Assembly: GCA_946699065.1 (NCBI GenBank) | Contig: CAMPDV010000366.1 | Location: 1 to 64,000, forward strand | Source of the DNA: Loxodes magnus | Lineage: Eukaryota > Ciliophora > Karyorelictea > Loxodida > Loxodidae | Direction: 5' to 3' | Length of the DNA stretch: 64,000 nt | In this document: positions 34,700-46,999 of the stretch, in pieces | Position numbering within the stretch: the stretch's first letter is position 1 | Layout of the letters: the number at the start of each line of letters is the position of its first letter | Translations under genes and position numbers: made by a program | The notes under the pieces: generated by a model | What the model saw: the letters and a program-made list of their open reading frames with translations, nothing else | Database searches by the model: none | What the model was told of the DNA's origin: nothing

Positions 34700-37190
34700 A
34701 AACATTTCCAAGTAAAAATAAATTTTAGGCTATATACTTTTAATAAATTTAAAATGATTTAGTAATTAAAGTGCTAAACTTTCTTATTTTTATGTTTTTT
34801 CTAAGTTTATTATATATAATCCACTTAAAGCAAAATTAAATATAATCTAAAATAAAGTTAATAGCTCTAATTAAATAACTATGTGTTCCTTTAATGATAT
34901 ATCATTTTTATCTAATTAATAACTATTTAAATTATGAAATAAAAATGATGATAAAGATTCACTATTTAATCAAATATTTTATAAATACTAAAAGAAAAAG
35001 CCTAATTATAATAAAACTAGTTAAATCTTATTTATAAGAACTTAAATTTAAATTATTCATTTAAATCTTAGTCAATAATTATTTTGGCTCTACTATTTAA
35101 ATATACATACAAATTCTATTAAAAGAATAATTTCTTAAAGATAAGATAAAATAGGCTAATTAAGTATCTTATTTAATTTTAAAAGGTAGATTACTAATTT
35201 CTTTTATTTATTCTTTGTAATTATATTTCCTCTATCAACAGTTACCTAATTTTATTTTTTTCCGTTTATTATTAATTTATCTTAAGAAGGTTGAATTATA
35301 AAGATAGCTAAACAGTTAACATTAAAAAATAAAATTTTAAATTCCTTTATCTTTAGGAAAAGCCAACTTCTTTTAATGATTTTTAAATATAAAATTAAAA
35401 AGTTTTTTCTATTCTTTCAATTTTTAAATAGACTAGCTATTTTTTCATTGTTAAATCAAAGAAAGTTTTTAATTGTATATAATAAGATTTTAATTAAAAA
35501 AATTTGATTTATCTTCGAACGAAAATGTTATGTAAGCATAGCTTTTAAATAACTAAATAGCTTAATAAGACATTAATCTAATATTATATTTTTATTTAAA
35601 TTAAATTAAATTATATAATATTCGCCTTTCAGCTTAATAAAATAATTTTTATGATATCATTCTCCTCCTGAAACTCTTTGGCTTTCATTATTGTTTTGAT
35701 TTGATTTGATTTTTTTATTGTTTTGTTTCTCTTCTTCTTTAATCATTTTTCATATTAAAATAATTATTTAAATCTTCTTTATTCTCATATTACTAATGGA
35801 TTTAGTATTCGCTCAATCATTCTTAAAATTAAGTTATTTGTTAATGTTTTGTTTTATTCTAGACCATGTTTTTTTATTTTAAGATAATCATCTTCTAATA
35901 TTAATTTATTCTGTTTTGTTTCTTAATTTATTAAAAGTTGATTATATTCTAGCATTTCTTTCAAATTTTTTCTATTTTTATTAATTTTATATTTTACTTG
36001 ATATTTATTCTTTCCTTCTTTTCAGATTTATGTTTGTGCTTAGATCTTATAATGTTTCTTGATTCTAAGCACTGTTTTCTTATATAACTGATCAGTAATA
36101 TTAGCAATAAAAGACATGTTAAATTTTTGTTATTGCTTAGAAATACATAATATTTAGTCTTAATAAATGTATGTTTCTGAGAGATAAGGTCTAATAAATA
36201 TAAATTTTGTTCTAAGTCTATAAATTAATGTTTATTATTTTATTAATTCTTTGTTTGCTGCTATAAATGTAATTTTTAGATTTAGTCTCATTCTTATATT
36301 GTATATAAATAATTTAATTCATTTTTAGTTAAATTAAGAATCCATTCTATATAATTATAATTAAACTTTCACTATATAACTATTATTAAAATTTTGAATT
36401 AAGTAAATTAATATAATTCTTTAGAGACTTTAATAAAATAGATTTATCATTACTTAGAGAATCTTCAAACTTTTAATTACAATAAATCATCCAAATTATT
36501 ATCTAAAGTACCATAGTTAGCATTCCTTTATTTTCCTAAAACACTGTTATTTAGATTTTAATGCTATTATTTAGAGTAAATATTGGTTTCATCAATTCAG
36601 CTTTATTTAATATAATGAAAAGTTTATTACAAGAGAAATGATTTAATTCCTATTAAGACAGCTAACTAAACTAGTTTATTACCAAATCTTTTAGATTTGG
36701 TAACTATTCAAATTTTAGTATTTTTATACCTGAATAAAAATGTATAAAATGTAGGTATTTTGTTCTTCTAATGTTTGTATTATATTACATTAGATACTTA
36801 TATTAATTTAGAAGTAGATCATATGTGAGCTTTAAAGAGCAACAAATAAAGAATATTTTTAGTTTAATTTATTTTCTTTCATAAAATACTAAATTATTTT
36901 AAATCCTTCTTTTAAACTATAAGCATTGTCAATTTTTCATTGTTATATTTTAACTTATGCTTATATTGTACCAAGATAGATTCTAATATAAGCTTTTATA
37001 AGTATACAAATTAATCACTTCTATAATTAAAATAAGATATTACATTTAGCTACCAAATTAAATAACTATTCCATCTATAATTAACCATTATTATTGCTTA
37101 AGCTTCCTTAGCTATCTCTTAGGAGGCTTTTTTGTAATATTTACTATTTGAATAAAAATAATTGTAAAATAGATGATTTAAGTCATAAGG
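34700..37190. other. A+T-rich stretch without recognised genes
   Basis: Nothing recognisable on either strand apart from one perfect hairpin at 36679-36703. Confidence 0.6.
36679..36703. repeat. Perfect 11-bp hairpin
   Basis: TTACCAAATCT and its exact complement AGATTTGGTAA are separated by TTT. It stands alone in gene-free DNA and its meaning is unknown. Confidence 0.8.
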
Positions 37191-37889
37191 AATACTAAAT
37201 TTCTAAAAGTTCTTGGAAGAGTTCTATATCAAGAAAGAAAATTTAAAGAATGAGACAATATAAAATCTATTAAAAATAATGAAAAGAAAATCCCGGATAA
37301 TCTGAATCTATATTAAACTCTGTAAACAAATAAGAAAAAAAATCACTCCTTTATACTCAAAGTTTTCTCCTAAAATCTACGTTCATAAGAGGAAGTTGAT
37401 AACCTTTAACTTTGAAGAAAGAAAATTTTAAATATACTGTAATTTAAATCTTGAGATATAGAAGATTATAATGAAAATATCTCATACTCAATGAAAAGTA
37501 GATATTAATAGAATGAAATCTATAATTAGACACAGAGATTTTATTTTTATCATACTGTTTTATTCCTAAATTCAAATATTTTGCTCTAGTTGCATGCAGT
37601 AATTTTTAAAATCTGATTAAGTCTTTGCAGAAATACTTAAATTAGCCTACTCTTCTAACTAAAATTAACATTCTTATATTTTATCCAGTTCTTGAACTAT
37701 TAGCTTATCATTCTTTTTCAACTAGAACTATAAGTTTTGGATTTAAACTTAGTTCCTTTGATTTTGTTCCAATATTACCTCTAACTTCTTTGCTAAAAAT
37801 AAATATTTGTTGCATTTTAATAAGTTACCTTACAATAAGTTATTAAGGCCATAAAGTATTATTAATAATAAATTAAAAAATTAAATAGA

Positions 37890-38990
37890 TCTCAAGAAGG
37901 CTCTTAGAACTAAATTTAATAAAAGAAGCTAAAAGCATAAGCAAGAAAGCTAGAAAATAGAAAGATAATTGAAGAAAAGGAATGTAAGTTGCTTTGATTT
38001 ACTGCTTAATCAAACGAAAGCTTAGAAGGAATATCAATATTACTAAGATAGTAAAAGGAGTTTAGCGAAGATTTACTAAGAATTTTTGTCTGAAAAGTAG
38101 TGAAAGAGCTGGACTAGTTTTCAAAGTCAGTTAAAAGAATTTCTTAATAAAAATTAAATGAAAGTCCTAATTATATTTAATTTTCTATCATGCTAAATTT
38201 TTAAGATTTCTAAGGAAAACTGAAATTTTGATTTTATAAAAGGGTAAAGAAATTTAGATAATTATCTTGAAAGTTTAAATAGAAATATAAAGCAATTGCT
38301 GAAATATCTGGAAAAATATCACAGTGAATATCATCTAATCGCAATATAAGACAGATTATTATATAGTAAGGTTTTTTATAAGCTGTAACTACTTCAACCC
38401 AAATAATTGGAGAAAACATTAGGAAAAGGGATATTAAAAAAGGATTGCTCTAGATTAAAAAAATAAAACGAAAATATCAAATAAGCAGAGAATAGGGTAA
38501 TCAAAATATTAAAATGATAGCCAAAATATCGCATACGCAAGCTCAAGATATACTAACTAAATGAAAACAAAACGTATAACTAAACTTGAGCTTAAATTCT
38601 TAAAATTTTTGCTTAAATGAAAATAATGAAATATCAAGAACTTATAACTATTCTTTAACTATCCCTTATATATCTTATTCATAATTAATACCAAATCCGC
38701 ATTTCAAATATCTTAAAGAGATAGCCATGATAACACAATAAAACATATTTAATAGGCTACTAAAAATCCTTTAAAATTTGTTGAAAAAATTAGCTAAATA
38801 AAGAATGTGCTGGAAGTTTATAAGTTTAATCATGTATAAAGCCTAGGCTTTGGAATGTTTAAATAGGAAATATAAGGACTGCTAATTGAAGAGTTATGAA
38901 AATAATAGGTAGAATTATTAGATAATCTAGGAATTGAACTTTATGTGTCAGGCTTGGGAGTAGAAATCGAAATACTGAGTTATTGCTGAT
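37890..38990 (+). pseudogene. Importin-alpha (karyopherin-alpha) pseudogene
   Basis: The most telling block is KFNKRSQKHKQESQKIER followed by QLKKRNV at 37912-37986. It matches the importin-beta-binding domain of importin-alpha (basic RRR...R-x-x-KREEQL-x-KRRNV). Downstream, in changing frames, come helical stretches compatible with armadillo repeats (EFSEDLLRIFV, NIRQIIIQQGFLQAV). Near the end GLLIEELWKQQVELLDN (about 38875-38925) resembles the conserved C-terminal importin-alpha segment (LIEE-x-GG...IE-x-LQ). Several frame changes are needed, so the gene is dead. The armadillo part is weak; the IBB match carries the call. Confidence 0.55.
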
Positions 38991-38999
38991 TTGTATGCT

Positions 39000-40772
39000 C
39001 TTAAGTGGAGTTAAAATACCTTATTAAGGAAATGGGAAGCTTGTATATCTACCTAAGGATCTAATCTAGAAAAACACCATTATTTGCTAATATTGCTAGA
39101 TAAAGGACTAGCTTAATTAGATCATAGAGACTAATATAGATAAATTGCATTTGGAATATTAAGAAATTTAAAGAAAGGACAGTAGAATAAAAAATAAAGC
39201 TGATGAATGAAGACAATGAGACCTAGCAAAAATAACAATGCACGCAAATAAGTTAATTGAGTGATATTTTAGCTTAAGTAGCCTTTACTTAAAGAAATAA
39301 GACCAATAAAGCTATAAATACTAATTTTAAAGTCCGTTGAAAGAATATTAATAAATCTATTATATTTGAACTAAAAGATCTGCCTAAGTATCTTTAAAAA
39401 GAGTTCTGTTTAATCAATTTTAAAATTCTTCAATTTAATTACCTGAAATATTATTTAGGACAGCTAGGTTTTTTCTTTTAAATAGTTTTCTTTATATTAT
39501 TTTTTTGTTTCTGATTTGCATATAAAATCTTAATAAAATCTAAGTATAATATTTTATCTTATCAATTAAAAAAAATCTATTTATCTACAAAATTTAAGAA
39601 CATTAAAATTAACTAAATTTTGCTTTATAATTACTTATTTTTCTTTAATGCCTATTGGTAAATTTCTTTTTGCATATAGCATCTCAAGTACTTAAAGATC
39701 TATGGCAGCTTTTTTAAATAATTTCATAATGCTAATGAATTCTGAATGATAATATATCTTTATTTTTATAAATTAGCTCTTATATTTCCTTTTTACTAAT
39801 CTTACATTGGATTTAGATAAACATTTCGTCCAGTTAATCTTATATTTGAATTTTAGATTTGTTTGGTTCAGGATTTTTATACTTTTGTTTTAACATTATA
39901 ACAGTTTAAAAGTTTATTATTTTAAAGTTCTTCAAATTAAATTATTTTTATGTATGTTTAAGATTTTCTAGTCATATCTAGCATTAATATTTGATGAATC
40001 ATGCATAATTTACTAAGCAATTACTTAAAAAAATATTTTAATTAAGATGAGTATTTAGATTGTTATCTTCTAAATATATGATAATGCTTAAAAAACTAAA
40101 ATTTATATAGTTCAACTCTAATACTAAAAATTATGACTATTAAAAGTCTTTCATTGTATAACTCTCAATACGTAGATTCATTTTAACCATAATATAATTG
40201 TATAAGGAAAAGGGTACGATAAATTTACTTTCTGTTATCTTTTCAATAGCTATAAAAGCTTTTTTATCAATTTTCCAATTTTTAATGCATGATTTTTCAT
40301 TCTAAGCTCTTAAAATTTAACTTTTTTAATAGCTATTTAGTTATACTTATATATTCGTTAAAAATTTATCTTAATTTTCAAATACATTTCTTATTTATGT
40401 GAGCTACAACATATTTTTAGAGCTTTCTATTGCTTCCTCATCTTTTTTACTAATACAAACAACTTCTTTTCACTACTAAGGGTTCAGTCCTCGTGGAATA
40501 AAATTTGATCTCTTAATAAAAAATCTAAACTGTATTTGAATTATTCCTAAGATTTTGTTTAAATTATTTGCTAAATATTTAACTAAATTTTCATATGATA
40601 AAAGTAGTAAATTAATTTATATTTTTCTTTTATTAATGTGTAAGTCATTTAATTTAGAGAGTTTATAATAATTATATTTCCTTAGATATAATATGCTAAT
40701 TATAAAGGTTTCTCTTATTAATTCAGTATGTTGCTATTTATTTATAAGCTTCTTAAGTTATTAATTGTAAGA
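39000..40772. other. A+T-rich stretch without recognised genes
   Basis: A coding-like tail continues from the importin relic to about 39420. Beyond that nothing is recognisable up to the tRNA. Confidence 0.5.
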
Positions 40773-40844
40773 TCCGAGGTAGTATAGTGGCTAGTATTTC
40801 TGCCTGTCACGCAGACGACCCGGGTTCAATCCCCGGCCTCGGAG
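40773..40844 (+). tRNA. tRNA-Asp(GUC)
   Basis: 72 nt with a perfect seven-pair acceptor stem (TCCGAGG/CCTCGGA), discriminator G, A-box in TAGTATAGTGGCTAGT, anticodon stem CTGCC/ GGCAG-type closing a loop with anticodon GTC (CTGTCAC), and a T arm CCCGGGTTCAATCCCCGG with B-box. It is an intact eukaryotic cytosolic tRNA with no intron and no encoded CCA. It is the only clearly functional RNA gene seen, and its high G+C makes it stand out from the surroundings. Confidence 0.96.
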
Positions 40845-40851
40845 TTTTTTT
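40845..40851 (+). terminator. RNA polymerase III terminator of the tRNA-Asp gene
   Basis: Seven T residues begin directly after the discriminator base, the standard pol III stop signal. Confidence 0.85.
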
Positions 40852-42350
40852 CCATACATTTTTAAGTTATTTTAACTCTATCTATTTATTACGAACATTA
40901 TGCTGGACATATTAAGTAAGATAAGAGACTAAATAGAATAAAAATAATTAAGAAGCATAATAATAGTAAAGAGACTAATGAAATGAGGAAAATAATTAAA
41001 GCAACTGAAAGCTTATAGATAATAAGAGGGAACTAATAAGATAGAAAAACGTTAATAAAGAAACTTAAAAGCAATAATATATTTATAAATGTTTCAAATA
41101 TAAAAAACAACAAATGATTTTATAAGTATATACAATTAGTATTATTAAGTTAAACCTTCTAAGTAAATAATAAAACTAGCTTTAATTAGATTTAATTCAA
41201 GAAGGTATTTAACACTAGAAATTTAAAGATTTATTAGTGACTTAAAAAATTAAAGAAATAATAAAGGATTAAATTAATTTATCATTCAAGCAATTTATTA
41301 AATTATGCTTTGAAATAATAATAGATATTTAAACTACTGTCATAGAAATCTAATTGAGTAACTTAGAAAAATAATTATAATCTTATATAAGAGATATATT
41401 AATTAATTTATATCTATTTTTACATTTAAGAATTAAGAAAATTAGGCAAAAGTAATTATTTAAGGAACTTTCTTTCCGATTTAACTTTTACATCATTTCT
41501 ATATTTAAAGTTGATAGAGAGAGAAAAAATCTTGTATTATCTGAATTTCACATTTTAATTTTATAGCCAGTCTTTAAAAATTAATTCTTCTAACTATTCC
41601 CTTTTGATGTTTAGGGAAGATTAATTAAATATATTAATTTATCTCCTTAAATGTAATATAATACTTTAAATAATTTAGATTATTATATCTATAGAACTAT
41701 AATTATTCCCATAATTTGAAAGTATATAAATAATTGAATAATAAAATTCGAAAATCTAGGAAATCAAATTTATTTTGCTCGGCTAAAACAAGAAAAAATA
41801 TAGATTTTTAATTTATCTTCAAAAAGCTTCTATGCTTAGATGTCTCTTAAGCATATATAATTTACTTAAAGATTCTATATTTATTAATCTTATATCTTAA
41901 ATTTAAATAAAAGATAAAGACTCTTTTCCAAATAATATTAGAAGGCTAATATTTGCAAAAACTAATTCTAAGAATTAGAATTTTAGCTTTTCATAAAAGA
42001 TACAAAAATAATTAAAGGATATTTCATTTAATTATATTAGTTACCCTTAAGATTTCTTTTTCATAAAATTAAAAAATTTAATTTTTTTCCTTGATTTCAA
42101 ATGAATAACTTAATACCATATCTTAATAAAGAAAACTATAATAATGACTGTATCTACAAAGAAGATTTAAATTATTTTTATTGATATAGATAGCAAAAAT
42201 TCATTATTAGCTTCTTATATTAAGAATTTTAAATATAAGCTTATTTTGGTTAATAACACTAAACCTCTTATCTAAAATCTTTCAATTAAGTCCGCTAACT
42301 TTTATTAAAATTATAAGTATTAAGCTGACTCTCATTGTCAATTAATTACA
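40852..42350. other. A+T-rich stretch without recognised genes
   Basis: Only short palindromes typical of A+T-rich DNA (for example around 41958-41975) are seen. Confidence 0.6.
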
Positions 42351-42359
42351 CAAAATTAT

Positions 42360-42900
42360 AATTTTAAAATGGCTAAAATAAGGTTCAGAGGTGGCTATAA
42401 TTGCAGAACCTTTGTCCACAGATTTTTATTTTTCTAATTTTAAAATTGAGTATCTAGATAGCTTTCGTTAATTTTTAAACTAAAGTAGCTGAAGAAGAGC
42501 TTTTTTGTATATCTTGCTTTAAATTTAACAAATATGCTAATTTGCATCACAAACCCTTATAGATCAAAATTTTATTTCGCTGTGTTGTTAACTCCTAAAT
42601 AAATAGGCCTGAGATTTAGTTTAATTTCATCCAGAGCTATTCACAGGATTTTCAAACAATTATATACTAGTAAATTTTTCAAATTCTTATTGAATACTTC
42701 ACTAAGATATGCCGATGAATTCTAGTTACTAATAATTTAATCTACCTACAATGAATATCATATTTTTTTTCATTTGTTGCCCATGAAAATACCTCTCAAT
42801 GAAATTTAATATTCCTACATAGTGCCAAAGTCATTATAATAACGAAACTAGACGTCATCCTTTTTTTCCATCAGTAAGCAGGAAATTTTTCCTTCTCAAT
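42360..42900 (-). pseudogene. Unidentified coding-like stretch
   Basis: The minus strand reads protein-like with TAA/TAG=Gln in two main frames: KKDDVQFRYYNDFGTMQEYQ near 42850 and IKLNLRPIYLGVNNTAKQN near 42610, followed by FVMQISIFVKFKARYTKKLF. A frame change separates them. No family was recognised. The plus strand of the same region is also open, as any frame is under this code, so strand choice rests on residue balance only. Confidence 0.25.
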
Positions 42901-43229
42901 TTATTCAATTTAAGTTTTTCCTTAATCTATATCTTCAACATAGCTTTGCTATATTTAACTCACTTTAGTTTTAGTGAAATAGATTAATTTCATTGAGAAT
43001 TAACTTATTGAGAATATCCAATTAAATCTGGATATATTTCATACTAAACTACCCCTATTTATATCATCTCTATAACTAGACCATTTTATTTCTTTTGCTT
43101 TCTTAATTTTTTTCTTAGGCATAAAATTTAGTGGATCGTATTCCTATCACTGTCAGGGTTTTGTAAAGCTTCTATTTAAGATTAATTTTCCAGAAATAAA
43201 GCATTTTTATACAAGACAAATAAAAAAAT

Positions 43230-43650
43230 AAATAAGGAGGATAAAACGAGAATTATTTATGGGATCTAAGTTCTAAAGGTAAGGGAAAATGTAAGCTAAG
43301 AATCAATATATGAAAGAGAAATTGAGTCAGTTAATTTCAAACCTACAAGACAAAAAATTGGAAAGTTTGATTTGAAAATATTTCTAAATAATATGAAAGT
43401 AAACTAACCATATAATCTCATTGAATGTTCTTAAATACAAATAATGAAGATATAAAATATTTAATAGTTCAAGAAATTTATTAGCGACTCGCAATGCTAA
43501 AGTTTCCATTAAGGACGTAAATAAAAGTAGTTAATATACTGAAACTAAGCCAATAAACTTTCTTCGAAAGCTATTTTAAAATAAATTTATCACTTTTATG
43601 CTTTTTTAGTATAAAATCTAAAGATTCAATTTAGTTTTTATTCTAAAGTT
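43230..43650 (+). pseudogene. Unidentified coding-like stretch
   Basis: A plus-strand frame gives VRENVSQESIYEREIESVNF and FKPTRQKIGKFDLKIFLNN, then a Gln-rich segment. The residue balance is protein-like against the background, but there is no recognisable domain, start or stop. Confidence 0.25.
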
Positions 43651-43819
43651 GAGTGATGGAAATTAGAAGTGAGAAAAAATGACTAACTAAGAAGGAAAGA
43701 CTTAAACATTGAAACTGATATAAAGGTATTATTCATTTAAAAGTTAGAGTTACTCTAGAAAATAAACATACTTCTGCCTAAGAGCTAAATGACTAATTTT
43801 ATTTTTTTGTTTATTACTA

Positions 43820-46730
43820 ACATATATAAAAGGGCAATATTTAAGATATCAACATAAATTGGGTATAGAATAAATAGATCCAGCAATATATTCTCCTATA
43901 TTAGATAATTAATTATATATTTTATTATAAATATCTAAAATTTGAGGTTAATTTCCTATATTTCGAGTTTATTTGAAGAAATATAAATAAAGTAAATTTT
44001 TATAAAATGTAAAATACACCTAGGAAGGATTAAATAGCATAATATCCAAAGATAAGAATCTTTCACTGGGTATTTTAGAAATAAAAAGGAAATAAACAAA
44101 AATTTAGACTTTTCATAGGTTCAGTTGATACTTATACAAAAAATAAAAATAATAATAATAATGTATATCTAAATATGTTTAATTAATTTTAATTAGTTAG
44201 TTTTATATCTTAGTCAATATTTATTTTGCTCAATCTTCTGATATCTGGTTATTAATTAAATACTCTACCAGCTTTATAAATTTATTGCTTAAAGATTGAA
44301 AAATATATAATTAATGTCTCCTCCTAAATTTATATAATTAAAACATGATTAAAAGAATAAAAAATATATGTAACCACTTTAAACTATTAATGCTGTATCT
44401 TTAATACCTACTTAAACTATTTCTTAATAAGTACTATAAAAAATCTATAATATTAGAATAAGAGATAAATAATTATCATAATATACTTTTATGAACAACT
44501 TATAATAAAACCAACTTCAAGATCTATTGAGATATATTGCATCTAGTTCATTCTTTTATCAATAAGGGATTTAAAAAGATACTTATTTAGTTAGTATACT
44601 GCTATACTTTTCTTAGGTTTTAAAATTATTTTAGTATACTAATTTTACTTAATTGATATAACAAATATCATACTAATTTTTCTAAGAATGTGTTCTTTAA
44701 TAGTTTATATTTACCTTTAGCTACATTGCTATTAATTTTTAAATAAGAGATGGATATTAAATATCCATTATATTTTATATACTTTTCTTAGTGAAAGGAT
44801 TTATAAATCCAAAACACTATATATTAATTTTTTAAGAGTTATGATTTTTTATGCTAAAATAGCTTAAAATAATATATAAAGCTAAAAAATGAATTAGGTA
44901 TTAGATATAATAAATAGATAAATGATTATGAAGGTTTTGCACTGAAAATGATTAGTATTTATGATAACTGAGATAATAGTGTTGAATAGTATAAACAATG
45001 CTGTATTATTATTAAAGTGCTATTTTTAAACTTTAATTTTGTCATCATTTTTTGTGCTTCCTCTAGTTTGATCTGTTTATTTGTATCTGATTACTTAAGT
45101 TAGATGAATATAAGTTTAATGGCTTTTGATAATTCTAAATAGCAAGTTAATGTTTGCAATAGTTTATATGAGCCCTTCTTTTATTTAGAAATATTTATAG
45201 ATTTATTTAAGATATCTCTTCAAATGGAACATTAAAGCTAAATTTTAGATTAGGTAGTATGTTATTTATGAAAAGGAACTGACTTCAAATATTAAAAGAA
45301 CAAATGAAAAGCTTGATTTAATAATTTTTATACTTACACTAGTATAAAGTAAATCTAAAGGAAAAAGCATTATGCTATATTTCTAAGCTATTTATAATAT
45401 CTAAGATTAAACATCTATTTATATAGCTTAATTCAAATAAAACTTGCTGTACTTAAACTTAGAAGAAAATATTGCCTTTTATATGGTTAATATAAAGGCT
45501 TTAAGTTAATTACTATTTCAATTGCACATGTCATATTATTTAAATTTATCACCATTAAATCTAATATATTTGCTTATTTTTTCCACCCATTTCGAGTACT
45601 TTTTTTCAATTTCATTCACTACAATTTTCTTTATAAATCCTTTTAAAGGCTTATGGGTCATAAAGAGAAAAGGCTTAGATGAGAGATTGAGGATTAGAAG
45701 CTAGCAAAGGTATATTTTTATTTTGCTTTTATCATATTTATTAATTTAAATTACTTTAAATTCCAATTTTCTACCTAATTTTGGACTTATTGATTTAGTA
45801 ACCATTCTGATTAAATATACTTCTATTCATCTCATAACCAACAGCAAATCAACATTATTTCTAAGAACTTATCCTTAAGAATCTTAGCTTAAAGTTTAAA
45901 TTCTTCACTTTATATGTATAATAAAATTCTAGTATGATTATATATATTAGATTCTTATTTTCTACTTTTAATATTTTTATCTTTAGTTATTTAAAGTTAT
46001 AGTATGAAATGGAAATTATAATAAATACTATATATAATTAAATATCTCTTTTCTTAATACTCAAACATATTTGCTTTAGTCATTTTAATAAGATAAATCA
46101 GTTATTTTTATTTTTTCATTCTAAAAGTAACTTGTCTAAGGCTATATTTAGTATAAACTTGTATAATACTATTATTATTTCATCAAATCAACTATAGCTT
46201 TGCATACATTAATATATTAAATGCTATTTAACTTTGATTTATCTTATTTTAAATTATATTAAACACTAAAAAATATAAAAAATGTATTGTATACGTAAAA
46301 TTAAATGTTTTTATCATATTGCTACTTTTCATAATCGTCTATCTAAAAGTTTAAGAAAAGAAAAATGATGCACATCAGAAAAGGTAAAAGTATTCAAACA
46401 ATGAACAATTAAAAAATACTATATCAGATATTTAAAATTAAAAGGTTTAGATGGTTTAGCTGTCAAAAGCTTACTATTATGAGGATCCAATTAGTATTTT
46501 TCATATTATATATTTCTTTGTAAAGGTAAAATTTTTAATCTTCTAATGTTAGTTAGTTTAACTTAGATAATTAATATTTACACCTCTTGTAATGACCGAA
46601 GTGAGATGACTTGGTAGATAGCTGCATACTATTTATCATAATTTAACTAAAGTTTCTATAGAATTATAGGACTATGAAAATCAAAATATTCTAATTAAAT
46701 TATTGAAATTACTCTAAATAGTATAATTGA
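43820..46730. other. A+T-rich gene-free stretch
   Basis: Nothing recognisable. The open frame at 45522-45704 is Phe/Leu/Ile-rich translation of A+T-rich DNA without motif support. Confidence 0.6.
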
Positions 46731-46734
46731 AACT

Positions 46735-46970
46735 TTTAGTTAGTTTATGAGTTTAAAGAATTCTTTGTTCCAGTTTTTCTTCTGTTTCTTATGATTATTA
46801 ATATTGTTTCTCAAGTAAAGACGTTATTAATTTTTCTAATTTTTCTACTTTATCAGTGAGGTATCTATTTTTAAATATAAACTCTTTTAATAGCTTAGAT
46901 AATATTTCTATTTGAGTTTGTGTCGGAAGTTTTTTTAATTCTGGATTTCCAAGTGGTTAATGTTCGTCAT
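46735..46970 (-). pseudogene. ORF1-family remnant (coiled coil only)
   Basis: On the minus strand a clean heptad-rich frame reads LSKLLKEFIFKNRYLTDKVE then KLEKLITSLLEKQY and SQETEEKLEQRI. This resembles the coiled coil of the ORF1 copies at 17755-18525 and 61326-61440 (LQEEV...LKK-x-N-x-KL). No zinc knuckle was found downstream. It is probably a truncated and old copy; another coiled-coil protein is possible. Confidence 0.4.
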
Positions 46971-46999
46971 ATCAATCATATTCTCACTTACAACAGTTA

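Noticed and set aside
40478-40502. B-box-like GGGTTCAGTCCTCG, a possible second tRNA
   Set aside because: No anticodon or acceptor stem can be formed around it.
42360-42900. Adaptin-ear-like fragments (GRLNY, YLGVNNTAKQ) on the minus strand
   Set aside because: The resemblance is limited to a few residues and the order does not hold; left as unidentified.
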